DNA of 64,000 nucleotides, from NCBI GenBank assembly GCA_038321965.1, contig JBBQFL010000004.1:1-64000 (forward strand). The letters run 5' to 3'. The notes under the pieces are model-generated. The model was not told the DNA's origin. It worked only from the letters and a program-made list of their open reading frames with translations, and made no database searches. Below, piece after piece: positions 51,113-60,678 of this stretch. Made by a program: the position numbers and the translations under genes. Numbering within the stretch: the stretch's first letter is position 1; each line of letters starts with the position of its first letter. The DNA comes from UKL13-2 sp038321965 (GTDB lineage Bacteria > Pseudomonadota > Gammaproteobacteria > Burkholderiales > Usitatibacteraceae).

Positions 51113-51697
51113 TTGACGAAAGCTGTCGTTCGCTGTCCCTGGTGCGAGAACACTTCACTCGGCAAGCTCTACACGGATTACCACGACCACGAATGGGGTG
51201 TGCCGGTGTACGATGACCGGGTGCTTTTCGAGTTCCTGATTCTCGAAGGCGCGCAGGCTGGACTTTCATGGTCAACGATCCTCGCCAAGCGCGAAAACTA
51301 TCGCAAGGCATTCGCCGGATTCAACCCGGTCAAAGTGGCTCGATTTTCCGAAGTGAAATTGGCCGCCCTGCTCCTCGATCCCGGCATCGTGCGCAACCGT
51401 TTGAAAATCCAGAGTTCGGTGATCAATGCCAATGCATTCCTGGCCGTACAAAAAGAGTTCGGCAGTTTCCACGTCTATATCTGGAGCTTCGTCGGCGGAA
51501 CACCCAAACAGAATAACTGGTTATCCATGACCAACGTCCCTGCAAAAACGGCGGAGTCCGACGCGATGAGTGCGGATCTGAAAAAGCGTGGCTTTAAATT
51601 TATCGGCTCGACCATTTGTTACGCCTTCATGCAAGCCACCGGCATGGTGAACGATCATCTGGTTGACTGCTATCGAACCAAAGAAGTAGCTCGTTGA
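51113..51697 (+). CDS. tag: DNA-3-methyladenine glycosylase I
   Basis: A 194-residue base-excision repair enzyme removing 3-methyladenine. TTG start at 51113. Family marks: RCPWCE at the N-terminus, YHDHEWGVPVYDDRVLFEFL (with the active-site Glu), LEGAQAGLSWSTILAKRENY, and a C-terminal CYAFMQATGMVNDHLVDC with the zinc-binding Cys/His set. Complete. The stop overlaps the next TTG start. Confidence 0.95.
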   Translation: MTKAVVRCPWCENTSLGKLYTDYHDHEWGVPVYDDRVLFEFLILEGAQAGLSWSTILAKRENYRKAFAGFNPVKVARFSEVKLAALLLDPGIVRNRLKIQSSVINANAFLAVQKEFGSFHVYIWSFVGGTPKQNNWLSMTNVPAKTAESDAMSADLKKRGFKFIGSTICYAFMQATGMVNDHLVDCYRTKEVAR

Positions 51698-52878
51698 AAA
51701 CCAAGTTTGACGTCGTCGTCATCGGTGCGGGCGCCGCCGGCATGATGTGCGCGGCCGAAGCGGGCAAACGCGGCAAGCGCGTGCTGCTCATTGAGCACTA
51801 CCACAAGCTCGGCGAAAAAATCCGCATCTCCGGCGGTGGCCGCTGCAATTTCACCAATATTCACACTCGGCCCGAAAGCTTCCTCTCCAATAATCCTCAC
51901 TTTTGCCGCTCCGCCCTCGCTCGCTACGCGCCGCAGGATTTTATCAAGCTGGTCGATCAACACGGCATCAAATGGCACGAAAAAGCGCTAGGACAACTGT
52001 TCTGCGACGACAGCGCCGTGCTCATCATCAACATGTTGAAAACCGAGTGTGACCGCGCCAATGTTGAAATGCTTATGAGCTGCGCGGTGAGTTTGGTTGC
52101 GCGCGGAAAGGATGGTTTTTCCGTCAAGACTGCGCACGGCGATTTCAGCGCTGCCGCGCTGGTCATTGCCACGGGCGGGTTGGCGGTACCGAAGATTGGC
52201 GCAACACCTTTTGGCTACAAGATTGCCGAGCAATTCGGTCTCAAAATCGTACCGCCGCGCGCTGCGCTGGTGCCACTCAGTTTTGATCCGGAAGCGCTGG
52301 CGCAATATGGTGATCTCTCGGGTCTATCGCTAGATGCAGAAGTTTCATGTCACAACGGTTCGTTTCGCGACGCGCTGCTGCTGACGCATCGCGGTCTCTC
52401 TGGCCCCGCCGTCCTGCAGGTTTCCAGCTATTGGCAAAACGGTTCGGCCAAAGAGCCCATTCACATCAACGTGTTACCCGATCTGGCAGTCATAGACTGG
52501 CTCAGAGAGCAACGCAGCTCGCGAACGCAGTTCAACAATCTGCTCAGCGAGCGATTGCCCCGGCGCTTCGCGCAGCAATGGTGCGAAGCGCATCAACTCA
52601 CCATGCCCGTGATCCAGCTCAGCGACAAAGTCTTCGCGAAAGCGCTTGCCGATCTGCAGGACTGGCAGGTAAAACCGTCGGGCACACTGGGCTACAACAA
52701 GGCCGAAGTGACGCTGGGAGGTGTCGATACCCACGCCCTATCGTCAAAGACCATGCAGGTCAATGATGTACCAGGTCTGTACTTCATCGGTGAAGTGGTA
52801 GACGTTACCGGTCATCTGGGCGGGTTCAATTTTCAATGGGCATGGTCATCCGGTTTCGCGGCGGGGCAAGCTGTATGA
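51694..52878 (+). CDS. Flavoprotein of the HI0933/BaiN family
   Basis: A 394-residue NAD(P)/FAD-dependent oxidoreductase. The dinucleotide-binding DVVVIGAGAAGMMCAAEAGK, the GEKIRISGGGRCNFTN signature, and the C-terminal GLYFIGEVVDVTGHLGGFNF are diagnostic. The physiological reaction of these proteins is mostly unknown; a few act on bile acids or ring reduction in gut bacteria. TTG start overlaps the tag stop (TTGA); its own stop overlaps the PIN gene. Confidence 0.92.
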   Translation: MKTKFDVVVIGAGAAGMMCAAEAGKRGKRVLLIEHYHKLGEKIRISGGGRCNFTNIHTRPESFLSNNPHFCRSALARYAPQDFIKLVDQHGIKWHEKALGQLFCDDSAVLIINMLKTECDRANVEMLMSCAVSLVARGKDGFSVKTAHGDFSAAALVIATGGLAVPKIGATPFGYKIAEQFGLKIVPPRAALVPLSFDPEALAQYGDLSGLSLDAEVSCHNGSFRDALLLTHRGLSGPAVLQVSSYWQNGSAKEPIHINVLPDLAVIDWLREQRSSRTQFNNLLSERLPRRFAQQWCEAHQLTMPVIQLSDKVFAKALADLQDWQVKPSGTLGYNKAEVTLGGVDTHALSSKTMQVNDVPGLYFIGEVVDVTGHLGGFNFQWAWSSGFAAGQAV

Positions 52879-53369
52879 GCGTGGTTGCACCAATACGTCT
52901 GGTGCTCGATACCAATGTGGTCATCGACTGGCTGGTGTTCGACGATCCATTCATGAATCCGCTGCGCCACGGCGTGCGCGACGCGCGCATTCAGGTGCTC
53001 ACCCACCCGCCAGCGGTCGACGAACTTAGACGTGTGCTCGGTTATCCGCAGCTAAAAATCGACGCATCCCGGCAACAGGAACTTTTCGCGCGATATGAAG
53101 CGCTGACAACGACGGTGACCATGCCCGCAGGTTTTTCTACCCGACAATTGATGATGCCCGGCGGTTTTCCGCGGTGCCGCGACCGGGACGATGAGCCCTT
53201 TCTGGCACTCGCGTTTCATGCCAAGGCCGACGTACTGGCTTCACGCGACAACGCCGTTTATGGTTTGAAGTCGCGCGCCGCCAAATTTGGCGTGACGATC
53301 CTCAACGTTCAGCAGCTCATTGCCACACTCGTCGAACAGTTGGAAAATAGCGCCAACAGTTCTTCTTGA
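52875..53369 (+). CDS. PIN-domain protein (COG1569-type toxin component)
   Basis: A 164-residue putative RNase. ATG at 52875 overlaps the flavoprotein stop (ATGA). PIN acidic residues: Asp12 (RLVLDTNVVID), Glu in PAVDELRRVLGYPQ, Asp in DRDDEPFLALAFHAKADVLA and SRDNAVYGL. Similar proteins are labelled toxin components, but no antitoxin gene lies next to this one, so a toxin role is doubtful. Confidence 0.82.
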   Translation: MSVVAPIRLVLDTNVVIDWLVFDDPFMNPLRHGVRDARIQVLTHPPAVDELRRVLGYPQLKIDASRQQELFARYEALTTTVTMPAGFSTRQLMMPGGFPRCRDRDDEPFLALAFHAKADVLASRDNAVYGLKSRAAKFGVTILNVQQLIATLVEQLENSANSSS

Positions 53370-53414
53370 TTTTCGGCGTTTCCCACTTCCCAGTCCACAG
53401 CCAACAAAATCACC

Positions 53415-54041
53415 ATGACCACGCACAACATCAAACTCATCGGCACACCCGCCTCGCGCGTCATGCGCAACATCTGGATGCTCGTCGAACTTAAGTTGCC
53501 CTACGACCACGACCCCATCGTCACCTCGGACCCCGCGCTGAAGCAGCCGCCCTATACGGAATGGAATCCGAACGCCAAGATTCCAATCTGTGTGGTCGAC
53601 GGTTTTGCGATCTACGAATCGCTCGCCATCAACCTGTATCTCGACATGAAATTTCCCTCCGCGATCAGTCTCAATACGGTTGAAGAAAAAGCGCAAGGGA
53701 TGCAGTGGGCGATGTGGGCACTGACGGAAGTGGAGCTGAACAGTTTCAACTGGTATCTCAATACCATCGGCAACCCGGAAGCTGATCGAGACCACGCACT
53801 CGCGACTACGTCTTGGGAAAAACTGCAAAAGCCACTGGCCGTGCTGGAGAAAACGCTGATCGGTCGCGCATACATTCTTGGCGGCAACTTTACCGTTGTT
53901 GATCTGAATACGGCGTCGGTGATGTACCGGGCACTGGCAATGCCGCTGGACAATTTCCCCGGCGTGCGGCGCTGGCTGGATCGTTGCTGGGCGCGCGAAG
54001 GTGGGATCGCAGCAAGACGGGCGCGGGGCGAGAGCGTTTAG
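53415..54041 (+). CDS. Glutathione S-transferase family protein
   Basis: A 208-residue GST. The N-terminal thioredoxin-like domain reads IKLIGTPASRVMRNIWMLVE and WNPNAKIPICVVDGFAIYES (cis-Pro and Glu-Ser for glutathione), the C-terminal helical domain ILGGNFTVVDLNTASVMYRA. Substrate unknown. It stands alone, 45 nt after the PIN gene. Confidence 0.92.
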   Translation: MTTHNIKLIGTPASRVMRNIWMLVELKLPYDHDPIVTSDPALKQPPYTEWNPNAKIPICVVDGFAIYESLAINLYLDMKFPSAISLNTVEEKAQGMQWAMWALTEVELNSFNWYLNTIGNPEADRDHALATTSWEKLQKPLAVLEKTLIGRAYILGGNFTVVDLNTASVMYRALAMPLDNFPGVRRWLDRCWAREGGIAARRARGESV

Positions 54042-54235
54042 AGTTCCCTCTCCTCGGGGAGAGGTTTAGGGTAAGGGGTAAGCCGTCAATACCGCCCCTC
54101 ATCCCGATCCTTCTGCTTCGCTTCAAGTGTGCCCTTGTCCCGAGGGAGAAGGATCATCACTGCGCGTAGATCAAGCACTAGCGCGGCGTTCAGGCCACAA
54201 AACACTGGAAACGCCCGCCAATAATGGAGTTTTAT
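54042..54235. repeat. Intergenic REP-like repeat pair
   Basis: A CCCTCTCC...GGGAGAGG hairpin (54046-54065) with TTTAGGGTAAGGGG after it, and an inverted related unit near 54095-54152 (CCCCTCATCCC ... TTGTCCCGAGGGAGAAGG). Such GGGAGAGG/CCCCTCA units are dispersed intergenic repeats in many proteobacteria and may also act as a terminator after the GST gene. No gene is seen here. Confidence 0.65.
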
Positions 54236-55489
54236 TTATTTTTGCGGGCTACCCTGATTAGCCTGCACCACCCGCCCGAGCGCCGCCGCCGCTACAATTG
54301 CCATCACCAGCGTCAGCGCAATGCCTGCGAACACCAGTTTGGGCAAGTGATTGTCCAGCAGCAGACCGAAGGCAATCGGCGATAGCGCGAGTCCGACGTC
54401 CAGCCCCGAATAGACCATGCCGTAGACGCGACCGAACGCGGCTTCACCCAGCCGCGCCTTGGTTGCAGTGCGCACCAGCAAATCGCGCGACGGCCCGGCG
54501 ATACCGATACCAAATCCCATCGCCGCCATGATCGGCAACACCAGCCAGGCGGGTAACACGCCGAAGGACAGCAGTACCGCCAACGCCGCGCCGCTGGCGA
54601 GTGCTGCCGCCACGTAATATTCATGTACGTTGCCGGGCTTGGCCAGGAAGCCGCCAAGCACCAAACCGATCGAGCTGCCGATCAGATAAATCGTCAGTGC
54701 CGAAGTTGCCGCAGTCAGCGAGAGTCCGTAAAGATCGCGCAGCAACGATGGTGCAAAATTCTGCAAGGCGCCAAAACCAAACGTAGAAAAGAAAAAGAAT
54801 GCGAACGCAAACCACACCAGCGCGGTACGCATGAAATACCAGGTGCCCTGCTTGGGGTGTGCTGCGGTTGCCGCCGAATTTTTGCTGCCCGCATTTAATT
54901 CATACTGCAACAAGTCACGTTTCCAGATCAGCAACGATAACGCCGCCGCGCCGAACAGCGCCGCGCCAAGTCCTGCTGCCCGCCAGCCAAACGCCGTTGC
55001 TAATGCCAGCATCACGATGGTACTTGTCGCCCACCCCACGTTGCCTGAGAGGCCATGCATCGAAAATGCGTGTCCCAGTCTGGGCGACGAGACGCGTCGA
55101 TTGATCAGCGCGAAATCCGCGGGATGAAATACGCTGTTTCCCATGCCGGCAACCGCTGCTGCCGCCATGAGTCCGATGAAGTTTGGCGCGACCGATACCA
55201 GCACGCCGGAGAGTGTGAGCAGACCAACCCCCACACACAGCACCCGATGCGCGCCAAATCGATCTACCCAGATGCCGGCTATCGCCTGGCCGATACTTGA
55301 GATGACAAAAAACATCGTCATCAGCAGACCAACCTGCGCGTAGCCCAGGCCGAATTCCGTCATGAACCACGGGAACAAGGGTGGGAGCATCAGGTGAAAG
55401 AAATGCGAAGTCCCATGTGCGAATCCGACTAACGAGATGATGGTGACGTCAGATTTAAGCGAGCCGACGGGGGGCGCAATGGATGCCAT
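54236..55489 (-). CDS. MFS transporter
   Basis: A 417-residue, 12-helix major facilitator. Helix 1-2 with GTSHFFHLMLPPLFPWFM, the loop-2 motif QAIAGIWVDRFGAHRVL and the GNSVFHPADFALINRR segment are typical of MFS proteins similar to Fsr-type antiporters. Substrate unknown. Single gene; divergent from the metalloprotease. Confidence 0.92.
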   Translation of the reverse strand: MASIAPPVGSLKSDVTIISLVGFAHGTSHFFHLMLPPLFPWFMTEFGLGYAQVGLLMTMFFVISSIGQAIAGIWVDRFGAHRVLCVGVGLLTLSGVLVSVAPNFIGLMAAAAVAGMGNSVFHPADFALINRRVSSPRLGHAFSMHGLSGNVGWATSTIVMLALATAFGWRAAGLGAALFGAAALSLLIWKRDLLQYELNAGSKNSAATAAHPKQGTWYFMRTALVWFAFAFFFFSTFGFGALQNFAPSLLRDLYGLSLTAATSALTIYLIGSSIGLVLGGFLAKPGNVHEYYVAAALASGAALAVLLSFGVLPAWLVLPIMAAMGFGIGIAGPSRDLLVRTATKARLGEAAFGRVYGMVYSGLDVGLALSPIAFGLLLDNHLPKLVFAGIALTLVMAIVAAAALGRVVQANQGSPQK

Positions 55490-55681
55490 GCCAACATTTT
55501 AGCCGTTCACGCGTTGTTCGGTCATCGCGGGCAATTTCACATTGCCTTGTTTAGGCAGAACCGATTGTAGGACGCTCGCCTTCATCCATTGCAGAGTGCG
55601 GCGCGTCACTTTCAAGTGAGCGGCACCTATAATTATGGGTGTTGCCACATCTGATTGCGAACTGGCTCCACCGAACCAATA

Positions 55682-58600
55682 ATGTCATTCCCTGCTCGTC
55701 TACTTTCCGTCAATGCTCTTGTCGCCGCATGCCTGATTTGCGCAGGCGCCGCTTGGTCGCAGCAAACGCGCCCTGACATTACGGACCGATTTTCCATCGA
55801 CATTGCCATACCGGAACTCGTGTTGGCGGAATCCGCGGCGACAACAGGGGCGTCGCTTGATACGCTCAAGAGCGCAACGAAGTCTGCAGAAGTTGTTCGC
55901 AGCCGCCAAGTGGTTCTCAATACCTCAGTATTGAAAAGCCTGCCCTCCGATGTCTCGGCAGCACGGCCACAATCGATCCGCATCAGTTTTTTTGACGATA
56001 CCAGTCTGACCGTGGAGTTCACCCGTGTCGACAGCATCGGCATGACCGGCAAGGCATTTCACGGAACCGTGAAAGGTGTTGCCAACAGCAGTGTCGTTTT
56101 GGTCGAAGACGCCGGGGTAATTTCGGGCAATGTCAACATCCTTAACGATCGCTTTCAGATTCGCAATTTTGGCGAGGCCGGTCACGTGATGCGCCAGATT
56201 GATGTCGCCGCGCTGCCGCCGGATCACATCGCCATGCCGACAAATTCAGCATTGACCGTGCCCGCCAAGGCGCGCAATCCTGGCGAAGCCGCCATCAGCA
56301 CTGCTGTAGACGATGGTTCCACAATCGACGTCATGGTTGTGTACACGCCCGCCGCACGGATTTCACAGGGCGGCACCAATGCCATGAAATCGTTGATCGA
56401 TCTGGGCATCGCCGACACCAACGCCGCCTACGCAAACAGTGGCGTTACGCAGCGCGTGAGGCTGGTTTATGCGGGCGAAGTGAACTATCTGGAAACCAAC
56501 CTTCTGACCGATCTGGCGCGCTTGCAGGGCACCGCCGATGGTTTCATGGACGAAGTGCACGAGCTGCGCAATCTGTACGGTGCCGATATTGTCAGCCTGT
56601 GGGGCAATTACACCGCCGGCTGCGGCCAGTCCAACTTGATGACCAGCGAAGATGTTGGTTTTGCCGCTCTGGCGTTCAATGTTGTCGAACGCAATTGCGC
56701 AACCAGCAATTACAGTTTCGCCCATGAACTCGGCCACAACATGGGGCTGCAACACGATGTGTATGACGGCAATTCCGGCACCATCGTCACCCCCGAGGGC
56801 AGCGTCACCCGGACGTCGATCAACTACGCGCACGGTTATATCGATCTCAACAACCGTTTTCGCAGCATCATGGCCATCAGCGCGCAGTGCGATGCACAGG
56901 CGCCGGCCGTGAATTGCCCGCGCATCCCGTTTTTTTCGAACCCCGGCGTGAGCTTCGATAATCGTGCAGCTTTTCCGGGTGCGTCAGCCTCTGCCACCAC
57001 CGGCGGCCCCAGTTCGCAAGAGAGCCGCGCACTCAATGACACGCGCGATACCACCGCTAATTTCCGCACCGCAGTAAACCTTGCAGGACCGGGCACGGTG
57101 ATTTTTTCGCCAGCGACCTACGCGGTGAGTGAGAGCGCGGCGTCCATCACCTTGTTCGCGACGCGTCACGCCGGTACAGCGGGCGCCGTCAGCGTGAACT
57201 ATTCGACCATCCCCGGCACAGCTAGTGCCGGAACCGATTACACAGCCAGATCGGGTGTACTTTCCTGGGCCAGTGGCGAAGGTGGCAGCAAATCGATCAC
57301 TGTGCCGATTCTGCAGGATGGTGTACCGGATGGCCCGAAAACGTTCAGCGTCGTACTCGATGGGCCGACAGGCGGTGTCTCGATCAGCGTAGCAGGCGGG
57401 TTCGCCGCGAGTGCCGTGGTCAATATCAGTGACGCCGATAACGACAATTTTCCGCCCAACTGCATGATGCCGCTGACAGGCTGGACCACTTCTGGCGCCG
57501 GCTGGGGCGTCGTCACGGATACGTTCTTTGGCCTCAACTGCAGCTTGAGGTCGAACCCGACGCCGGACAGTGGCAGCGCGCGAATTCAGTTCGACGGCGA
57601 TTTCATCGCAGGCACAATCAGCTTCGCGCGTCGTGTGTCGAGTCAGCCGGATAGTGACTGTCTGAAATTTCTGATCGATGGGGTCGCGCAGAATCTGGGC
57701 AGTGCCTGTAACGGCGTGGGGAGTGGAGGCGCGTCCGGCGAAGTTGCCTGGGGCATGGTGAGCTTTCCGATTGCGGCAGGCGCGCATACGCTGGTCTGGT
57801 CCTACGAAAAAGATGCAGCCGGTGCCAGCGGAGCTGACGCCGCGTGGATTGACAGTGTAGTGCTGCCGCTCGGTGGTCCGCCGCTCATTCAGAGTGCGCC
57901 ACCGATAGGCGGCTTTCTGAATATCCCCTATTCCCACACTTACATTTCGACCGGCAGCGCCACCGTTTCGTATAGCCTGCTGGCGCAAACGCTGCCTAAT
58001 GGCCTGTCGCTCAATGCCGCGACCGGCGTCATCTCGGGCACGCCGTCCGCGCTGGGCACGTTTACCGGATTCGTGCGCGCCAGCAATGGTCAGCTTCCGG
58101 TCGCGCAGCAACCTTTCTCGATCACGATTATTGGCGTGGTACCTGATCCGCCGGTCATTGGCACCGCCTTGCCGGACAATGGCCGAGCCATCATCGCTTT
58201 CACGCCACCAGTCAGCGTCGGTAGCGCGCCAATCAGCAGTTACGCAGTTACGTGCAATCCGGGCGCAATCACTGCGACTGGCGCCGGCTCACCAATTGTT
58301 ATTGCTGACCTGAACAACGGGTCGGAATACACCTGTGCCGTTACTGCAACCAACGTTTATGGCAGCAGCGCCGCGTCAGCAACTGTCTTGGTCACGCCTG
58401 TACCGAGCAAACCCTCCGCACCGACCATCGTCGCGGTCATCCCGGCCAATGGACACGCCTTTGTCGCTTTTACGCCGCCGTCATCTGACGGCGGTGCGGC
58501 GATCACCAATTACACGGCGACTTGTAACCCCGGCGCACTTACAGGTTCCGCGTTCTTCTCCCCGATTACGGTCAGTAGCTTGAGCAACGGCATTGGCTAC

Positions 58601-59206
58601 ACTTGTTCGGTAACCGCCACCAACGGCGCCGGCGCGAGTCTTGCGTCAGCCTTGAGCGCTGTGGTGACGCCGTCGCCTGCGGTAAGCCTTGCACTAGTGA
58701 GTGTCGTCTCGCGCAAGACACACGGCCTGGCTGGAGACTTTGAGGTGCCAATCGACACGGCGCAACCCATAACCGGGGCAGTTACGGTTGAGCCGCGCGT
58801 GATCGCTGGCGGGCATACTGTGGCGTTCAAGTTCAATAGCTCAGTCAATGTGCCCGGTGCAGTTTCCGTCCGCGACGAGACCAATGCAATGGTAAATGCG
58901 TCATCTATTGCGTCGGGCAGCGAAGTCGTCGTCACCATTCCGGCTATCACTGACAACAGGAAAGTCACGATTACGCTCACTGGTGTAAACGGCGGGCTCA
59001 ATACCAGTCCTGCGGCGGTGGGCTTTCTCGTTGGCGACGTCGACGGCTCACGCGCCGTGACAACCGCCGACGTCGCCAGCATTAAGGCACGATCTGGGCT
59101 CGCCACGACGCTGCTGAATTTCAAATTCGATGTGAATCTCTCCGGCAGCGTGACGGCTGCGGATATTTCAATTGCCAAGGCACGCGTGGGCTTGTCGCTG
59201 CCGTAG
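55682..59206 (+). CDS. Secreted M12B-like metalloprotease with Calx-beta, FN3 and dockerin-like modules
   Basis: A 1174-residue secreted protein. Signal peptide LLSVNALVAACLICAGAAWS; a propeptide-like region to about residue 200; a reprolysin-type catalytic domain with the zinc motif FAHELGHNMGLQHD near 345-358 (HExxHxxGxxHD) and cysteines around it; a Calx-beta repeat (about 470-585); a cysteine-bearing middle; a putative Ig-like PIG repeat (about 735-815, YSLLAQTLPNGLSLNAATGV); two fibronectin-like repeats (about 820-1000); and a dockerin-type Ca-binding end (DVDGSRAVTTADVASIKARS, FDVNLSGSVTAADISIAKAR). No cohesin partner is in the window. Likely an extracellular protease; the second ATG at 55682 is taken as start because it gives a clean signal peptide. 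Confidence 0.88.
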   Translation: MSFPARLLSVNALVAACLICAGAAWSQQTRPDITDRFSIDIAIPELVLAESAATTGASLDTLKSATKSAEVVRSRQVVLNTSVLKSLPSDVSAARPQSIRISFFDDTSLTVEFTRVDSIGMTGKAFHGTVKGVANSSVVLVEDAGVISGNVNILNDRFQIRNFGEAGHVMRQIDVAALPPDHIAMPTNSALTVPAKARNPGEAAISTAVDDGSTIDVMVVYTPAARISQGGTNAMKSLIDLGIADTNAAYANSGVTQRVRLVYAGEVNYLETNLLTDLARLQGTADGFMDEVHELRNLYGADIVSLWGNYTAGCGQSNLMTSEDVGFAALAFNVVERNCATSNYSFAHELGHNMGLQHDVYDGNSGTIVTPEGSVTRTSINYAHGYIDLNNRFRSIMAISAQCDAQAPAVNCPRIPFFSNPGVSFDNRAAFPGASASATTGGPSSQESRALNDTRDTTANFRTAVNLAGPGTVIFSPATYAVSESAASITLFATRHAGTAGAVSVNYSTIPGTASAGTDYTARSGVLSWASGEGGSKSITVPILQDGVPDGPKTFSVVLDGPTGGVSISVAGGFAASAVVNISDADNDNFPPNCMMPLTGWTTSGAGWGVVTDTFFGLNCSLRSNPTPDSGSARIQFDGDFIAGTISFARRVSSQPDSDCLKFLIDGVAQNLGSACNGVGSGGASGEVAWGMVSFPIAAGAHTLVWSYEKDAAGASGADAAWIDSVVLPLGGPPLIQSAPPIGGFLNIPYSHTYISTGSATVSYSLLAQTLPNGLSLNAATGVISGTPSALGTFTGFVRASNGQLPVAQQPFSITIIGVVPDPPVIGTALPDNGRAIIAFTPPVSVGSAPISSYAVTCNPGAITATGAGSPIVIADLNNGSEYTCAVTATNVYGSSAASATVLVTPVPSKPSAPTIVAVIPANGHAFVAFTPPSSDGGAAITNYTATCNPGALTGSAFFSPITVSSLSNGIGYTCSVTATNGAGASLASALSAVVTPSPAVSLALVSVVSRKTHGLAGDFEVPIDTAQPITGAVTVEPRVIAGGHTVAFKFNSSVNVPGAVSVRDETNAMVNASSIASGSEVVVTIPAITDNRKVTITLTGVNGGLNTSPAAVGFLVGDVDGSRAVTTADVASIKARSGLATTLLNFKFDVNLSGSVTAADISIAKARVGLSLP

Positions 59207-59295
59207 CATGCGCGACAAACACAAGCATCGACAGGCATCTCCGGCCATTTTCTGCCCGACTTGCGCGCGAATGCTGGAGCTCGGCCTTTTTTCAG

Positions 59296-60678
59296 CTATT
59301 GAGCGGCGCCGCTCTGCCCTGCATTCATCCCGAGGGTTCGTTTCAAGAACGCGATCATTTTCGGATACGCATCGCCTTGGGCTCTCGCATTTCCCTCAGG
59401 CGACCCGCCACTCTTGCTGGGACCGGCATTGTATTGCGTGGTTGGCCCCCAGCCATTGCCAGATAGATAGTGGCCCGCGTCGGTGTAAATCAGCGTGGCG
59501 GTCTCCAGCCCGGCTGCGGCGCGTCGCTCGGCGATGTTTTGCGCCATCATGCCTGACGCCCACACTTGATCGTCCTGCCCGCCAATCACCATCAGCGGCC
59601 CGGTGAATTTCTCCACCGGTATGCGTGCCAGCACCGCAGCCGCAGGATTTGCGGCACGCCCCTTATCCTGCGGTCGACGGATCTTCACGTCTGCGCCGGT
59701 CTGAAACCCCATGAACTCTTCCATGAAATCCTTGTACGGCACAAACGGCAGTGGCTTGCCCGCCAACGAAAATGAGGAACGTTGGCCGGGCTTAGTGCCC
59801 AGGCCCCAGCCTTCCCAAACGACATCCGACGGCACCGATGCGACGACTGATTTGATCCACGGAAAGTTGGCTGCGGCAATCAACGCAAACTCAGCGCCTT
59901 TGGACCCTCCGTAGATTGCAATTCGCGACGTGTCGACATCGGTCCGCGTTTTCAGCCACTCGTAAGCAGCGTTCAGGCGATCGACCGGAATATCGGCAAA
60001 GGCTTCTGGCAGCTCTGGAAGTTCCCTTGTGCCGGTGGGCCAGCTTGGCGGTGAATAGTAGGGCAAACCAAGCACCGCAAAGCCGCGCGAGGCCAGGCGC
60101 GGTGCCTCGTCACGGGCGGTAGTCGAGCCACCTTCGGAGCCACCCAGCACGATGATAACCGGCTTCTTTTCCATGCCCGGCAGCGCCGCGAACACAGCGC
60201 CCGGAAATTTATCGACTTTTTCCACCTTCACGTCTGCACGCGAATTGATGAATTCGATCGTCGCGCTCGTGAGCGACTTTTCGCCGCTCAACACTTGTAG
60301 CCTGACTTGCATGACTGGGCGGTCCGTCGGACTCTCCCCAGCGACGGGCGCCATGGACCAGAACAGACCGCGAATGTCTGGCCCCTTGTAGCTACCCGAT
60401 TTCGGCGCCGCTTTGGCCAGATCCAGCATGCCTTCTGCATCAGTGCTGTAGGTCGCTTCCGCGCGATACAAAGCCGCTTTGTTTTGCCCGAACCCAACGA
60501 CCCTCCGCTCCGCGATGATCTTCACCTCCGCGCTCGATGGCAGGCCAGACAGCGAAATGGTTAACGGCTCACCAGCGAGGACTGGATTGGCCGGCTGAAC
60601 ATGGAAAGTCTGCGCTGAAGACGGCAACGCAAAGACAAGACTGACGAGACCAGCACTCAATAGCAATACGCGGTTCAT
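59296..60678 (-). CDS. Secreted alpha/beta hydrolase with BAAT-like C-terminal domain
   Basis: A 460-residue protein with signal peptide (LLLSAGLVSLVFALPSSAQ) and an N-terminal beta-sandwich of the acyl-CoA thioester hydrolase/BAAT type (PVLAGEPLTISLSGLPSSAE). The hydrolase domain has the nucleophile elbow YGGSKGAEFAL (Ser), Asp in GGQDDQVWAS and His in YTDAGHYL, so it is probably active. BAAT-like proteins of bacteria act on unknown acyl esters. AAAGGT lies upstream of the ATG. Convergent with the metalloprotease by 89 nt. Confidence 0.88.
   Translation of the reverse strand: MNRVLLLSAGLVSLVFALPSSAQTFHVQPANPVLAGEPLTISLSGLPSSAEVKIIAERRVVGFGQNKAALYRAEATYSTDAEGMLDLAKAAPKSGSYKGPDIRGLFWSMAPVAGESPTDRPVMQVRLQVLSGEKSLTSATIEFINSRADVKVEKVDKFPGAVFAALPGMEKKPVIIVLGGSEGGSTTARDEAPRLASRGFAVLGLPYYSPPSWPTGTRELPELPEAFADIPVDRLNAAYEWLKTRTDVDTSRIAIYGGSKGAEFALIAAANFPWIKSVVASVPSDVVWEGWGLGTKPGQRSSFSLAGKPLPFVPYKDFMEEFMGFQTGADVKIRRPQDKGRAANPAAAVLARIPVEKFTGPLMVIGGQDDQVWASGMMAQNIAERRAAAGLETATLIYTDAGHYLSGNGWGPTTQYNAGPSKSGGSPEGNARAQGDAYPKMIAFLKRTLGMNAGQSGAAQ

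Noticed and set aside
56984..58111. A 375-residue minus-strand frame inside the metalloprotease gene
   Set aside because: It is antisense to a clearly conserved modular protein, is very Arg/Gly-rich and shows no domain.
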